Source: Variovorax gracilis
GTDB lineage: Bacteria; Pseudomonadota; Gammaproteobacteria; Burkholderiales; Burkholderiaceae_C
Assembly: GCF_030317115.1 (NCBI RefSeq)
Contig: NZ_JASZYF010000003.1
Span: forward strand, 124,001 to 188,000
Direction of reading: 5' to 3'
Length of the DNA stretch: 64,000 nucleotides
The notes below the pieces were generated by a model. The model ran no database searches. It was not told where the DNA came from and saw only the letters and a list, made by a program, of their open reading frames with translations. Below, one piece after another: positions 47,666 through 55,431 of the stretch (position 1 is the stretch's first letter; each line of letters opens with the position of its first letter). The position numbers were made by a program, and so were the translations under genes.

Positions 47666-49915
47666 ATGGCAAGAAGCACCCCCGAGACCCCGATCGTTGC
47701 ACTGCGTGCGCCCGAAGCTGGCCCGCATGCCGCCGGCCATTCAGCCTGCTGTGCGGCCGACCATTGCGCCGAACCCATATCGATCGGGCGGGTCGAGGCC
47801 AACACCTTTCGCATTTCCACCATGGATTGCAGCGCCGAGGAGTCGGAGATCCGGCGCGCCGTCGAGCCGATCGCGGGCATCCGCGCAATGCATTTCCAGT
47901 TGGGGCAACGGACGCTGAGGATCGACGGCCCTGCAGATGCCGTCCTGCGAGCCCTGGAGGCCATTCGGAAGGCGGGTTTCGCGCCTGAAGCCATCTCGGG
48001 GACAAGCGCCGCGAACACCGACGACGGTCACGGACACGACCATGCTCCTGGCAACGGCTACGCGCGCTTCGCAGCCGCGCTCGGGCTGGCGGTTGCGGCA
48101 GAAGGCATTTCCTTCTTCGCACCGGATACGCTGGCGTGGAAGGCGGTCGGAATGGCGGTCGCTGCCGCTGCGATCGGGCTCGCCGGCCTCGAAACCTACA
48201 CGAAGGGCCTGAAGGCCCTGCGGCACGCACGGCTCAACATCAACGCGCTCATGTCGGTGGCGGTCACTGGCGCGTTCCTGATCGGCCAGTGGCCCGAAGC
48301 GGCGATGGTGATGGCGCTCTATGCGATTGCCGAACTGATCGAGGCTCGCGCCGTGGATCGCGCGCGCAATGCGATCAAGGGCCTCGTCGACCTCGCGCCG
48401 GCGGATGCGGATGTGCAGCAGGCCGACGGCCGCTGGGCGCGCGTCCGGGCCGCGGAGATCGCTCCGGGTGCCATCGCACGCATCAAGCCCGGCGAACGGG
48501 TGGCGCTGGACGGCGTCATCACCAAGGGCAACAGCACCATCAACCAGGCACCGGTGACCGGGGAGAGCATCCCCGTCGACAAGGGTCCCGGCGACACCGT
48601 GTTCGCAGGCACGATCAACGAAGTCGGCGAGATCGAGTTTCGCGTCACTGCCGCTGCCGATGACACGACGCTGGCGCGCATCATCCACGCGGTCGAGGAA
48701 GCGCAAGGCACGCGCGCGCCCACGCAGCGCTTCGTCGATCGCTTTGCGGCGGTCTACACGCCGGCCGTGTTTGCGGTGGCCGTGGCCGTCGCTGTGCTGC
48801 CCCCGCTCTTCATCGGCTGGCCCTGGCTCGAGGCGATCTACAGGGCGCTGGTGCTCCTGGTGATCGCATGCCCCTGTGCGCTGGTCATTTCGACGCCGGT
48901 CACCGTCGTGAGCGGCCTCGCCTCGGCCGCGCGGCGCGGCATCCTGATCAAGGGGGGCACCTATCTCGAAGATGCGCGCCTGCTCAAGGCCGTCGCGCTG
49001 GACAAGACCGGCACCATCACCGAGGGCAAGCCCAGGCTGGTCGCGTTCCAGCCTTGGGGCAATGCCGACGAGGCTGAGGTCCGGCGTTTCGCCAGAGGCC
49101 TCGCGACACGATCCGATCACCCGGTCTCCCAGGCGATCGCAACGCGCCTGGAGAGCGATGCGATCGACGTTCATGAATTCAAGGCACTGCCCGGTCGTGG
49201 GGTCGAGGGCGTGATCGGCGGGCAGCGCCTCGTGCTCGGAAACCATCGGCTCATTCAGGAACGCCAGCAGGCCGAGCCCCGCCTCGAGGCGGAACTCGCG
49301 GCGCACGAATCGCAGGGCCGCACTGTGACCCTGCTCGCGAACGACGGTGGTGTACTCGGCCTCTTCGTGGTCGCCGACACGATCAAGGCCAGCTCCATCG
49401 AAGCGATATCCGAGCTCAAGCGCCTCGGCGTGGCACCTGTGATGCTGACCGGCGACAACGACGCCACCGCGAGGTCCGTCGCGCGCGAGGCCGGCATCGG
49501 CGATGCACGCGGTGGATTGCTGCCGGAAGACAAGCTCAGCGCGATCAAGGAAATGCGCCAGCGCTATGGCGCGACCGCGATGACCGGCGACGGCATCAAC
49601 GATGCCCCGGCGCTGGCGCAGGCAGACATCGGCTTCGCCATGGGCGCCGCAGGGACCGACGCGGCCATGGAAGCGGCAGACGTCGTGATCATGAATGACA
49701 ACCTCGGCCGCATCGCCGAGACGATCCGCCTGTCGCGCCGCACGCACGCAGTGCTCTGGCAGAACATCAGCCTGGCGCTCGCCATCAAGGCCGTGTTCCT
49801 TGTACTCGCCGTGTTCGGCACCGCGACGATGTGGATGGCCGTGTTCGCGGACATGGGCGCCAGCCTGCTGGTCGTCGGCAACGGCTTGCGGCTGCTGCGC
49901 CGAAGCGATCGTTGA
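47666..49915 (+). CDS. Heavy-metal translocating P-type ATPase (Zn/Cd/Pb exporter, ZntA/CadA type)
   Basis: This 749-residue P1B-ATPase has an N-terminal Cys/His-rich stretch (CCAADHC). A metal-binding domain with TMDCSAEES carries one Cys plus Glu residues instead of CxxC, as in many beta-proteobacterial Zn/Cd/Pb pumps. A short GHGHDH linker follows. CPC at 402-404, the phosphorylated Asp446 in DKTGT, TGES, HP in SDHPVSQA and MTGDGINDAPALAQADIG are intact. It exports divalent soft metals from the cytoplasm. A MerR-type operator precedes it, but no regulator gene is adjacent. Confidence 0.93.
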   Translation: MARSTPETPIVALRAPEAGPHAAGHSACCAADHCAEPISIGRVEANTFRISTMDCSAEESEIRRAVEPIAGIRAMHFQLGQRTLRIDGPADAVLRALEAIRKAGFAPEAISGTSAANTDDGHGHDHAPGNGYARFAAALGLAVAAEGISFFAPDTLAWKAVGMAVAAAAIGLAGLETYTKGLKALRHARLNINALMSVAVTGAFLIGQWPEAAMVMALYAIAELIEARAVDRARNAIKGLVDLAPADADVQQADGRWARVRAAEIAPGAIARIKPGERVALDGVITKGNSTINQAPVTGESIPVDKGPGDTVFAGTINEVGEIEFRVTAAADDTTLARIIHAVEEAQGTRAPTQRFVDRFAAVYTPAVFAVAVAVAVLPPLFIGWPWLEAIYRALVLLVIACPCALVISTPVTVVSGLASAARRGILIKGGTYLEDARLLKAVALDKTGTITEGKPRLVAFQPWGNADEAEVRRFARGLATRSDHPVSQAIATRLESDAIDVHEFKALPGRGVEGVIGGQRLVLGNHRLIQERQQAEPRLEAELAAHESQGRTVTLLANDGGVLGLFVVADTIKASSIEAISELKRLGVAPVMLTGDNDATARSVAREAGIGDARGGLLPEDKLSAIKEMRQRYGATAMTGDGINDAPALAQADIGFAMGAAGTDAAMEAADVVIMNDNLGRIAETIRLSRRTHAVLWQNISLALAIKAVFLVLAVFGTATMWMAVFADMGASLLVVGNGLRLLRRSDR

Positions 49916-49929
49916 CCTTCTTCAATCCC

Positions 49930-49959
49930 AAAAAAAGAAAACGGCCCCGAGGGGCCGTT
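49930..49959 (-). terminator. Rho-independent terminator of the HU-like gene
   Basis: On the minus strand an AACGGCCC stem, a four-base loop and its GGGCCGTT partner are followed by TTCTTTTTTT. The element lies about 30 bases after the HU stop. The plus strand lacks a good T-run, so it may stop the convergent ATPase transcript only weakly. Confidence 0.85.
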
Positions 49960-49990
49960 GTTCATTGACGCAGCCCTGGGCTGCAGCAGC

Positions 49991-50374
49991 TTACTTCTTG
50001 GCTGCCTTCTTTGCGGGTGCAGCGGCCTTCTTGGCAGGTGCTGCAGCCTTCTTGGCGACGGGCTTGGCCGCTGCCTTCTCGGCCTTGCGCTTGGCTGCCT
50101 TGGGGTCGATGGCGGCCTTGAAGGCTGCACCTGCCACGAACTTCGGCACCTTCTGTGCAGCGATCTTGATCTTGGCGCCGGCTTGGGGGTTGAAGCCCGT
50201 GCGAGCAGCGCGAGCCACTTGCTTGAAGGTTCCGAAGCCGATCAGTTGGACGGGGTCGCCCTTCTTGACTGCAGCGACGATGGAGCCGGTCACGGTTTCG
50301 AGGATGCGAGCGGCTTCTGCCTTGCTGACGTTGTGTGCGGTGGCGATCTTTTCGACCAGTTCGATACGGTTCAA
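49991..50374 (-). CDS. HU-family DNA-binding protein with Lys/Ala-rich tail
   Basis: The 127-residue nucleoid protein has an HU/IHF domain at residues 1-90 (ELVEKIATAHNVSKAEAARILE, GFGTFKQVARAARTGFNPQAG, KVPKFVAGAAFKAAID). A C-terminal tail of repeated AAPAKKA/PAKKAAKK units resembling histone H1 follows. HU binds and bends DNA; the tail should add nonspecific affinity, as in related Burkholderiales proteins. The start is taken as TTG 50374 because it follows AAGGA and gives the canonical NRIELVEK beginning; the frame stays open upstream without HU similarity. Confidence 0.9.
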   Translation of the reverse strand: MNRIELVEKIATAHNVSKAEAARILETVTGSIVAAVKKGDPVQLIGFGTFKQVARAARTGFNPQAGAKIKIAAQKVPKFVAGAAFKAAIDPKAAKRKAEKAAAKPVAKKAAAPAKKAAAPAKKAAKK

Positions 50375-50544
50375 GAGAATTTCCTTAGGATAGTTTCGCC
50401 ATGTTGCCGATGGCGGCGCAGCGATAGATACAAGCTGCAAGCGGCGCGGAGTATATAGGGCGGCGACATGATGCCCGGCGCCTGCACGCTGCTTTCCCAG
50501 CCGAATGCAGGCAATACGCAACACCTGGCAGGGCTTTCGTGCCC

Positions 50545-51213
50545 CTATTGATCGCTCGCGATGCCCAACTCTGAAGCCATTCGATGGACCAGCGCCTTCA
50601 AACTCGCGAGCTCTGATTCGAGCCGCGCCACATTGGCCTTGAGCGCTGCGAGTTCGCCCAGCGACACGTCGCCGTTGGCCTGCAGAGTGGGGACGGATGC
50701 ATCCTCGGCCGGCGTCCCGCTCAGCAAGTGGGCCCAACGGCTCTCGCGCGCGCCAGGCAAGCGGGGCAGCTTGACCACCAGTGCGCCTGCCGGCCGATTC
50801 GCCAACTCGTCGAGAAAAGCCTCGACCGAGGAGATGTCCGCGAAGTTGTGCATGCGATCGGACGCGATGCGAAGCTCGCCGGCCGTCTGCGGACCGCGCA
50901 GCATCAGCACCGTCAACAGGATGATCGACTGCGACGGGATCCGCAGCACGCCGTCGATGTTGTGCGCGTACCGGAACGCGCGCCCGCCGCTCGTCTCCGA
51001 CACCAGGCTGTAGCCCTTGAGGCTGTCGATGACGGCCTGCGCCTCGGCATCGGACACTTCGAGGATCGGATTGCGGCTTGTCTTCTGGTTGCACCCCGAG
51101 ACGATGGCGTTGAGCGTCAGCGGATAGCTGTCGGGCACCGTGCGCTGCTTCTCGGCAAGGACGCCGAGGACGCGGGTTTCAAGAAGGGAAAGCGTAGGGA
51201 GCGGACTGGACAT
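50545..51213 (-). CDS. YceH/UPF0502 (DUF480) family protein
   Basis: The 222-residue soluble protein matches YceH-like proteins, with LLETRVLGVLAEKQRTVPDSYPLTLNAIVSGCNQKTSRNP, VRGPQTAGELR-like LRGPQTAGELRIASDRMH and a C-terminal coiled coil (ELAALKANVARLESELASLKALV). Two winged-helix domains are expected, suggesting DNA binding, but no target is known. ATG 51213 is chosen because the family begins just before LSLLETRVLG. Confidence 0.87.
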   Translation of the reverse strand: MSSPLPTLSLLETRVLGVLAEKQRTVPDSYPLTLNAIVSGCNQKTSRNPILEVSDAEAQAVIDSLKGYSLVSETSGGRAFRYAHNIDGVLRIPSQSIILLTVLMLRGPQTAGELRIASDRMHNFADISSVEAFLDELANRPAGALVVKLPRLPGARESRWAHLLSGTPAEDASVPTLQANGDVSLGELAALKANVARLESELASLKALVHRMASELGIASDQ

Positions 51214-51268
51214 GGCTTGCGGCAGGTTGGATTCGCCATTGTCCCTGGTCGCTTCCCTGCGGGCGGCT

Positions 51269-51832
51269 CTACTTCTTTCTTCCGTAAGTCCCGGTCGTGG
51301 TGGACTTGCCGATCGCGTTGGCGTTGACCACGAAGCCCGCCAGTGAAGCCGTCGCGTTCGGCGGCAACTCCAGCTTCTCGACCTTGAGGGCGTAGAGCGT
51401 GGCGTGATACCGGTGCGGCTTGTCGCCGACGGGCGGGCACGGGCCACCCCAGCCTGGAGTGCCGAAATCGGTGTTGATCTGGCGTGCGCCTGCAGGGAGC
51501 TTGGCGCCGTCGGCTGTGCCTGCGCCCTGTTCGAGAGAGGTTGCCGTGGCGGGAATGTCGACGACGATCCAGTGCCAGAAGCCCGCGCCGCCTGTGGGAG
51601 CGTCGGGGTCGTGGACCATCAGCGCGAAGCTCTTCGTGCCGGGTGGCGCGTTGCTCCAGCGCAGGGTCGGGGAGACGTTGTCTCCGGTACAGCCGAAGCC
51701 CTTGAAGACGAACTTGTTGTCGATCGGGCGGCTGTCGTGCAGGTCCGGGCTGGTCACGCGGAAGCCTTGGGCCTGGGCTGCCAAGGTCACGAAGCCAAGG
51801 GCCAATGCGGCACTGCAATATCGGATGTTCAT
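51269..51832 (-). CDS. Exported PEBP/YbhB-like (Raf kinase inhibitor-like) protein
   Basis: The 187-residue protein has a signal peptide (IRYCSAALALGFVTLAAQAQ) and a phosphatidylethanolamine-binding-protein domain. Its motifs are DNVSPTLRWSNAPPGTKSFALMVHDPDAP, HWIVVDIP and PGWGGPCPPVGDKPHRY. It should be periplasmic; ligand and role are unknown for the bacterial family. Confidence 0.88.
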   Translation of the reverse strand: MNIRYCSAALALGFVTLAAQAQGFRVTSPDLHDSRPIDNKFVFKGFGCTGDNVSPTLRWSNAPPGTKSFALMVHDPDAPTGGAGFWHWIVVDIPATATSLEQGAGTADGAKLPAGARQINTDFGTPGWGGPCPPVGDKPHRYHATLYALKVEKLELPPNATASLAGFVVNANAIGKSTTTGTYGRKK

Positions 51833-52124
51833 GAAGCGGTCCCCTCTGGATTCGAAGGAGGGCCATTAAATCCTGAAGTGTTCGGCTAGGGAAGCCTTGC
51901 CTGGCCAGCGTGGCGTGCCGGGGCGCGCAGTGACGGCGCGACGCCGGAGCGGTTGTTCCCCGATCCTTTCTCGGATCAAGGCGCACCACCCAAGCGCTGC
52001 AGCTTGTCCTTTTGAGCGTGAGGGAGCTTGAGCGTCACTGGGGACATCGCAGACGCGCCGGCGACCTGCGGATTCCTCAGTCCCGCAAGCGCCGTACCAT
52101 GCTGAACGTTCAAAGGATCTGGCA
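51833..52124. other. Intergenic region, no gene seen
   Basis: This stretch of about 290 bases lies between the PEBP gene and the divergent membrane-protein gene. No plausible small gene, strong repeat or clear promoter was found by eye; it must hold the promoters of both flanking genes. Confidence 0.5.
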
Positions 52125-52706
52125 ATGACTGATGCCGAGAGGCTTGTGGCTATTGAAGAGTTCAAGCAGCTTCAGACCATCATTGGTCGCCATGAGGGGC
52201 AGGAATATCAAGTCCGTGGCTGGTTGCTTGTTCTGCTCGGAGGCTTGGTAGCCGCACTCTTCAGCGGCGACAACTCCAGGCTGTTTGTTTGGGCCTTTCT
52301 CGCAGTCGGATGCGTCCTGATCCTGGCATTCTTCTTCATGGAGTTGATGATCCGGGTGCCCAAACGCGAGTCCATAGATCGCGTCGCCAGCATCGAACGC
52401 GCGCTTCGAGGCGAAATCGCCTATGACGGCCCCCTGATCTGCGAGACCCTGTCGGGCGGCCCGGGTACGAATCCCTGGAGGTCCATCGCACGTGCCGAGG
52501 TTAAAGTCCTCGGCGTGTGGTCGTTCTACATTCCAGTGCTTGCGATCGTGCTCATCATCGCTACGTCTGCGCATGTGTCGCGGCTATCCGGTTCCGCGCA
52601 GGTAGAGAACAAGCAGAAGTCCATCAGTCAAGAGGCATCACCAGTTGTTCCAGGTCCGGCGAACGGTGCTCTGGTGCCACAAGGGGCGCCGGCACCAAGG
52701 AAGTAG
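52125..52706 (+). CDS. Hypothetical membrane protein (193 aa)
   Basis: The protein has a short N-terminal helix, two close membrane segments at about residues 33-75 and a third at about 130-150. The C-terminal 40 residues are Pro/Ala/Gln-rich and polar. No family is recognised. It has a GC content and codon use closer to the chromosome than the next gene, and it begins the accessory segment that runs to the tRNA-Ser gene. Confidence 0.6.
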   Translation: MTDAERLVAIEEFKQLQTIIGRHEGQEYQVRGWLLVLLGGLVAALFSGDNSRLFVWAFLAVGCVLILAFFFMELMIRVPKRESIDRVASIERALRGEIAYDGPLICETLSGGPGTNPWRSIARAEVKVLGVWSFYIPVLAIVLIIATSAHVSRLSGSAQVENKQKSISQEASPVVPGPANGALVPQGAPAPRK

Positions 52707-52830
52707 ACCGATCTCCAGGCAGAGACTCATCCTGCGCCCTCATTGAAGATATTTAATACCAAGCATCAAGCACCGATTCTCGAATTCCATGTGATAAGCA
52801 TTAATATCCCACGAGGAGTCCATCAAAGTC

Positions 52831-53727
52831 ATGGCCAATTATCTGAGAGACATATCAAAATTTTTAATGCCTCATGGTATTGTTCGGGCCTACCAACTGC
52901 GACGCGAGAAGCGTGATCTGGTAGCTGCGATACAGGCCGAACGCACATCGGCCTCGGCATCAGAAGCTGCGGCAAATAATGCACTGGAGGATGCGAAAAA
53001 CAAGCTACGAGAGGAGACTGAGCGCGCACTCGGTGAGGCAAAGCGAGCCGCGGATGAAATCGAGCGTCGCGATAAAGTTATTCGCGAGTTCGAGCAAAAA
53101 ATGGCGTACGTACCTCCGCCCAAACTGACTGAGGAGCATTTGCGCGGCGCCCAATTATTCTCTGACCGATTCACGATGATCGAAGGGCTGTCACTACCGA
53201 GGGAGAATCCGATCATTGGCGAAGTCGGTGTGGCGCTTGGGACGTTTACCGATGTCATGATCCAGAAGTTCAGGCCATCAAGATTTGTTGCGTTCGACAC
53301 ATACAATTTGCATGCGAGTCCATTGATCTGGGGCGAGCCAAGTTCTGTCCTCCTTAAAGGGATGACGCATCTAGATTTCTATAAAGACAGGTTCGCTGCG
53401 CAAGGTGATGTGATGACTTATGAAGTTGGGGATTGTCACGAGACACTTGCTGCGTATCCTGACGAGACTTTCGATCTGATTTATATTGATGCCGGTCATG
53501 AATATGCGGACGTCAAGCTTGATTCGATTAACGCAGCGCGCAAACTCAAGCCTGACGGAATCATCATCTTCAATGACTACGTGGTATTTGACCATTTCGC
53601 AAACATTCACTATGGAGTTGTCCGCGCGGCGAACGAGTTAATCGTTCAGGACAATTGGCGCGTCGTCGGGTTGGCGTTGCACAGCGAAATGTTTTGCGAT
53701 CTTGCGGTTACACGCGCTTCCGCATGA
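52831..53727 (+). CDS. Coiled-coil plus class I SAM-dependent methyltransferase
   Basis: In this 298-residue protein residues 25-95 form a charged coiled coil (repeated Ala/Glu/Arg). Residues 125-295 look like a class I methyltransferase with the glycine motif IIGEVGVALGTFTDVMI, the acidic FVAFDTYN, VGDCHETLAAYPDETFDLIYIDAGHEYADV and DGIIIFNDYVVF. It resembles the methyltransferases encoded with cell-surface polysaccharide genes. The coding sequence and the upstream 100 bases are visibly richer in A and T than the neighbours, suggesting recent acquisition. Substrate unknown. Confidence 0.75.
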   Translation: MANYLRDISKFLMPHGIVRAYQLRREKRDLVAAIQAERTSASASEAAANNALEDAKNKLREETERALGEAKRAADEIERRDKVIREFEQKMAYVPPPKLTEEHLRGAQLFSDRFTMIEGLSLPRENPIIGEVGVALGTFTDVMIQKFRPSRFVAFDTYNLHASPLIWGEPSSVLLKGMTHLDFYKDRFAAQGDVMTYEVGDCHETLAAYPDETFDLIYIDAGHEYADVKLDSINAARKLKPDGIIIFNDYVVFDHFANIHYGVVRAANELIVQDNWRVVGLALHSEMFCDLAVTRASA

Positions 53728-54100
53728 TGAAGCGATATCGGTCGGGATTACGATCGAGGTTGGTTCGCTGTCGCCAGCGCCAAAGAAATCGCACCGCGGC
53801 CCCAGTCGAGCCTGAGAGAATGTTTGGCGAAGGTTTGGCGGACGGGCCCGCCGCCACGATTCGGTCATCGGCAAAGAAGTTCGGCGGGCAATCCGTATCT
53901 CCCCCTCCCTTTCCCTCCCCGAGTGGTCACTGACTCTCACACTTGGATAACGGCGGTGAGTGCCTTCTCGGCGGTGCGCCGCGGGTTCTAGGAAGTCGGG
54001 GCCTTGGGCTAGGGCTCTCCAATGCCACGTCAATTGGCGTGACTGGACGCTGCTAGCCTGAGTGTGTAGGGTTCACCCTTTCTAAATCGAGGAGCCCTTC
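53728..54100. other. Intergenic region of about 370 bases, no gene seen
   Basis: Only short frames without recognisable protein features occur here on either strand. No strong hairpin or repeat-family copy is visible. The stretch may be a remnant of the accessory insertion next to tRNA-Ser. Confidence 0.5.
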
Positions 54101-54490
54101 GTGCGATCTACGCAGCAAATGAGCATCGCTCCATCGAACGACGTGGCGGACGTTGTGAGGGGCAACGTGCAACGCGTTCTTTGTTCAATCGTCGGCACGT
54201 TTGCCATCTGGACACTGGCGGCCTGCCAGGGTCCGACGCCAAGTCCGTCGATCGGTGTCGGCAATCCCTATCCAGTCAGTAGCTACGTTTGCGATGGGAC
54301 ACGCTTGGCTGTGCGCTTGATGGGAGATAGTGCCTCGGTCTCCGTTGACGGAGCGGCCGCCATCGATCTTCCCGCAATCGGAAAGTCGGGGACCACGTTC
54401 TCGAACGGACGCCAAACGATGACGATCGATCAGGGCCGCACGTCGTGGGCCGTGGGGCGCGCCACGCCGGTTTCGTGCACTGGCGGCTAG
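54101..54490 (+). CDS. Putative lipoprotein with MliC-like domain
   Basis: The 129-residue protein has an N-terminal hydrophobic segment ending WTLAAC with lipobox Cys42. The mature part is short and resembles membrane-bound lysozyme inhibitors of C-type lysozyme (MliC): YVCDGTRLAVRLMGDSASVSV, a Ser/Gly turn, and a final VSC giving a Cys pair. If the call is right it would protect peptidoglycan from host lysozyme. The start is GTG 54101 with GAGGAG 7 bases upstream. Similarity was judged by eye. Confidence 0.55.
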   Translation: MRSTQQMSIAPSNDVADVVRGNVQRVLCSIVGTFAIWTLAACQGPTPSPSIGVGNPYPVSSYVCDGTRLAVRLMGDSASVSVDGAAAIDLPAIGKSGTTFSNGRQTMTIDQGRTSWAVGRATPVSCTGG

Positions 54491-54603
54491 AAGTTGTCGC
54501 CCGGCATGCCGTTGAGTCTCACGCAGTCTCACCGCCGACGGACGGGTCAAAGGATGGGGAGAAATATCGAACTGCCCGAGCCTCGATGAGAAAAATCGAT
54601 CGC

Positions 54604-54691
54604 TGGCGGAGAGTGTGAGATTCGAACTCACGGACGGTTGCCCGTCGGCAGTTTTCAAGACTGCTGGTTTAAACCACTCACCCAACTCTCC
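54604..54691 (-). tRNA. tRNA-Ser (UGA anticodon)
   Basis: This is an 88-base gene. The acceptor stem GGAGAGT pairs with ACTCTCC, followed by discriminator G and an encoded CCA. The anticodon stem CAGT/ACTG holds a loop CTTGAAA whose middle bases give TGA. The long variable arm and the TTCGAATC T-loop fit class II serine tRNA. Its 3' end points toward lower coordinates, into the accessory segment. Confidence 0.95.
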
Positions 54692-54729
54692 TGGGCTGCC
54701 TCCATGCGCATGGCGGCAGGGTCGCGATT

Positions 54730-55416
54730 TTAGTCGTTGCCTGGAGTCGGTTTCTCGGACGCGTCTGCAGGCGCAGGCGTCCATCCTCGCATCACCAGAT
54801 CAACGATGCCTTCCGCCCAAGCGCGCCGCTCCTCCGGACCGGCGAGGGGCTTCGAAATAAAGAACCTCACCCCACCGAAGGCCAGGGTCGACAGTTGCAC
54901 CGCTGCCAGTTCAGGCGACGGCACATACAAGGTCCCCGCCTTGTGTGCCTTCGCCAGGTACTCCACGACCGGCGCAAGCACATAGCTGTTCTCCGCATAC
55001 AGCGACTTGGCCAGTTCCGGAAAGCGCACCGCTTCGGCGATCACGAGGCGCAGCAGCGCCAACGTCTTGGGCTCGGTGGCACTCAAGTACATGCGGTCGA
55101 CCAGGTCCAGCAGCACTTGCCGCTCGTCGGCATCCTGCTGCACGAGGGTCGCCTGCATCGTCTCGCGAGCGCTGCTCACCGCGCGGTGCACCACCTCGCG
55201 GAACAGGGCTTCCTTGTTGTCGAACTGGCGGTAGATGGTGATCTTGGCTACGCCCGCCTCGCGCGCGATGGCCTCGATGCTGGTGGCGGCGTAGCCCTTG
55301 TCCAGGAAGGACTCCAGCGCCGCGGCCAGAAAGGACTCGCGCAGCGCGATGGCCTGCTCCGGGCTGGGCCGGCCGCGCGAACGGCGTTTGGTCTCTACAG
55401 ATTCGAGGTTTTCCAT
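54730..55416 (-). CDS. TetR/AcrR family transcriptional regulator
   Basis: The 228-residue regulator begins with a Lys/Arg-rich stretch (TKRRSRGRPS) and a TetR helix-turn-helix (GYAATSIEAIAREAGVAKITIYRQFDNKEALF). The C-terminal domain resembles the AcrR/TetR_C group (LALLRLVIAEAVRFPELAKSLY). It follows hemW by 15 bases on the same strand and may be co-transcribed with it. Target unknown. Confidence 0.9.
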   Translation of the reverse strand: MENLESVETKRRSRGRPSPEQAIALRESFLAAALESFLDKGYAATSIEAIAREAGVAKITIYRQFDNKEALFREVVHRAVSSARETMQATLVQQDADERQVLLDLVDRMYLSATEPKTLALLRLVIAEAVRFPELAKSLYAENSYVLAPVVEYLAKAHKAGTLYVPSPELAAVQLSTLAFGGVRFFISKPLAGPEERRAWAEGIVDLVMRGWTPAPADASEKPTPGND

Positions 55417-55431
55417 GGCTGTTGAAGTCGC

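Noticed and set aside
53928..53945. CTCTCACACTT resembling the tRNA-Ser 3' end as an attachment-site copy
   Set aside because: Only about nine bases match and the orientation is opposite to that expected for a direct repeat.
53638..54033. A 131-codon minus-strand frame covering the gene-free stretch
   Set aside because: It overlaps the methyltransferase end, has no recognisable features and odd composition, and lacks a ribosome binding site.
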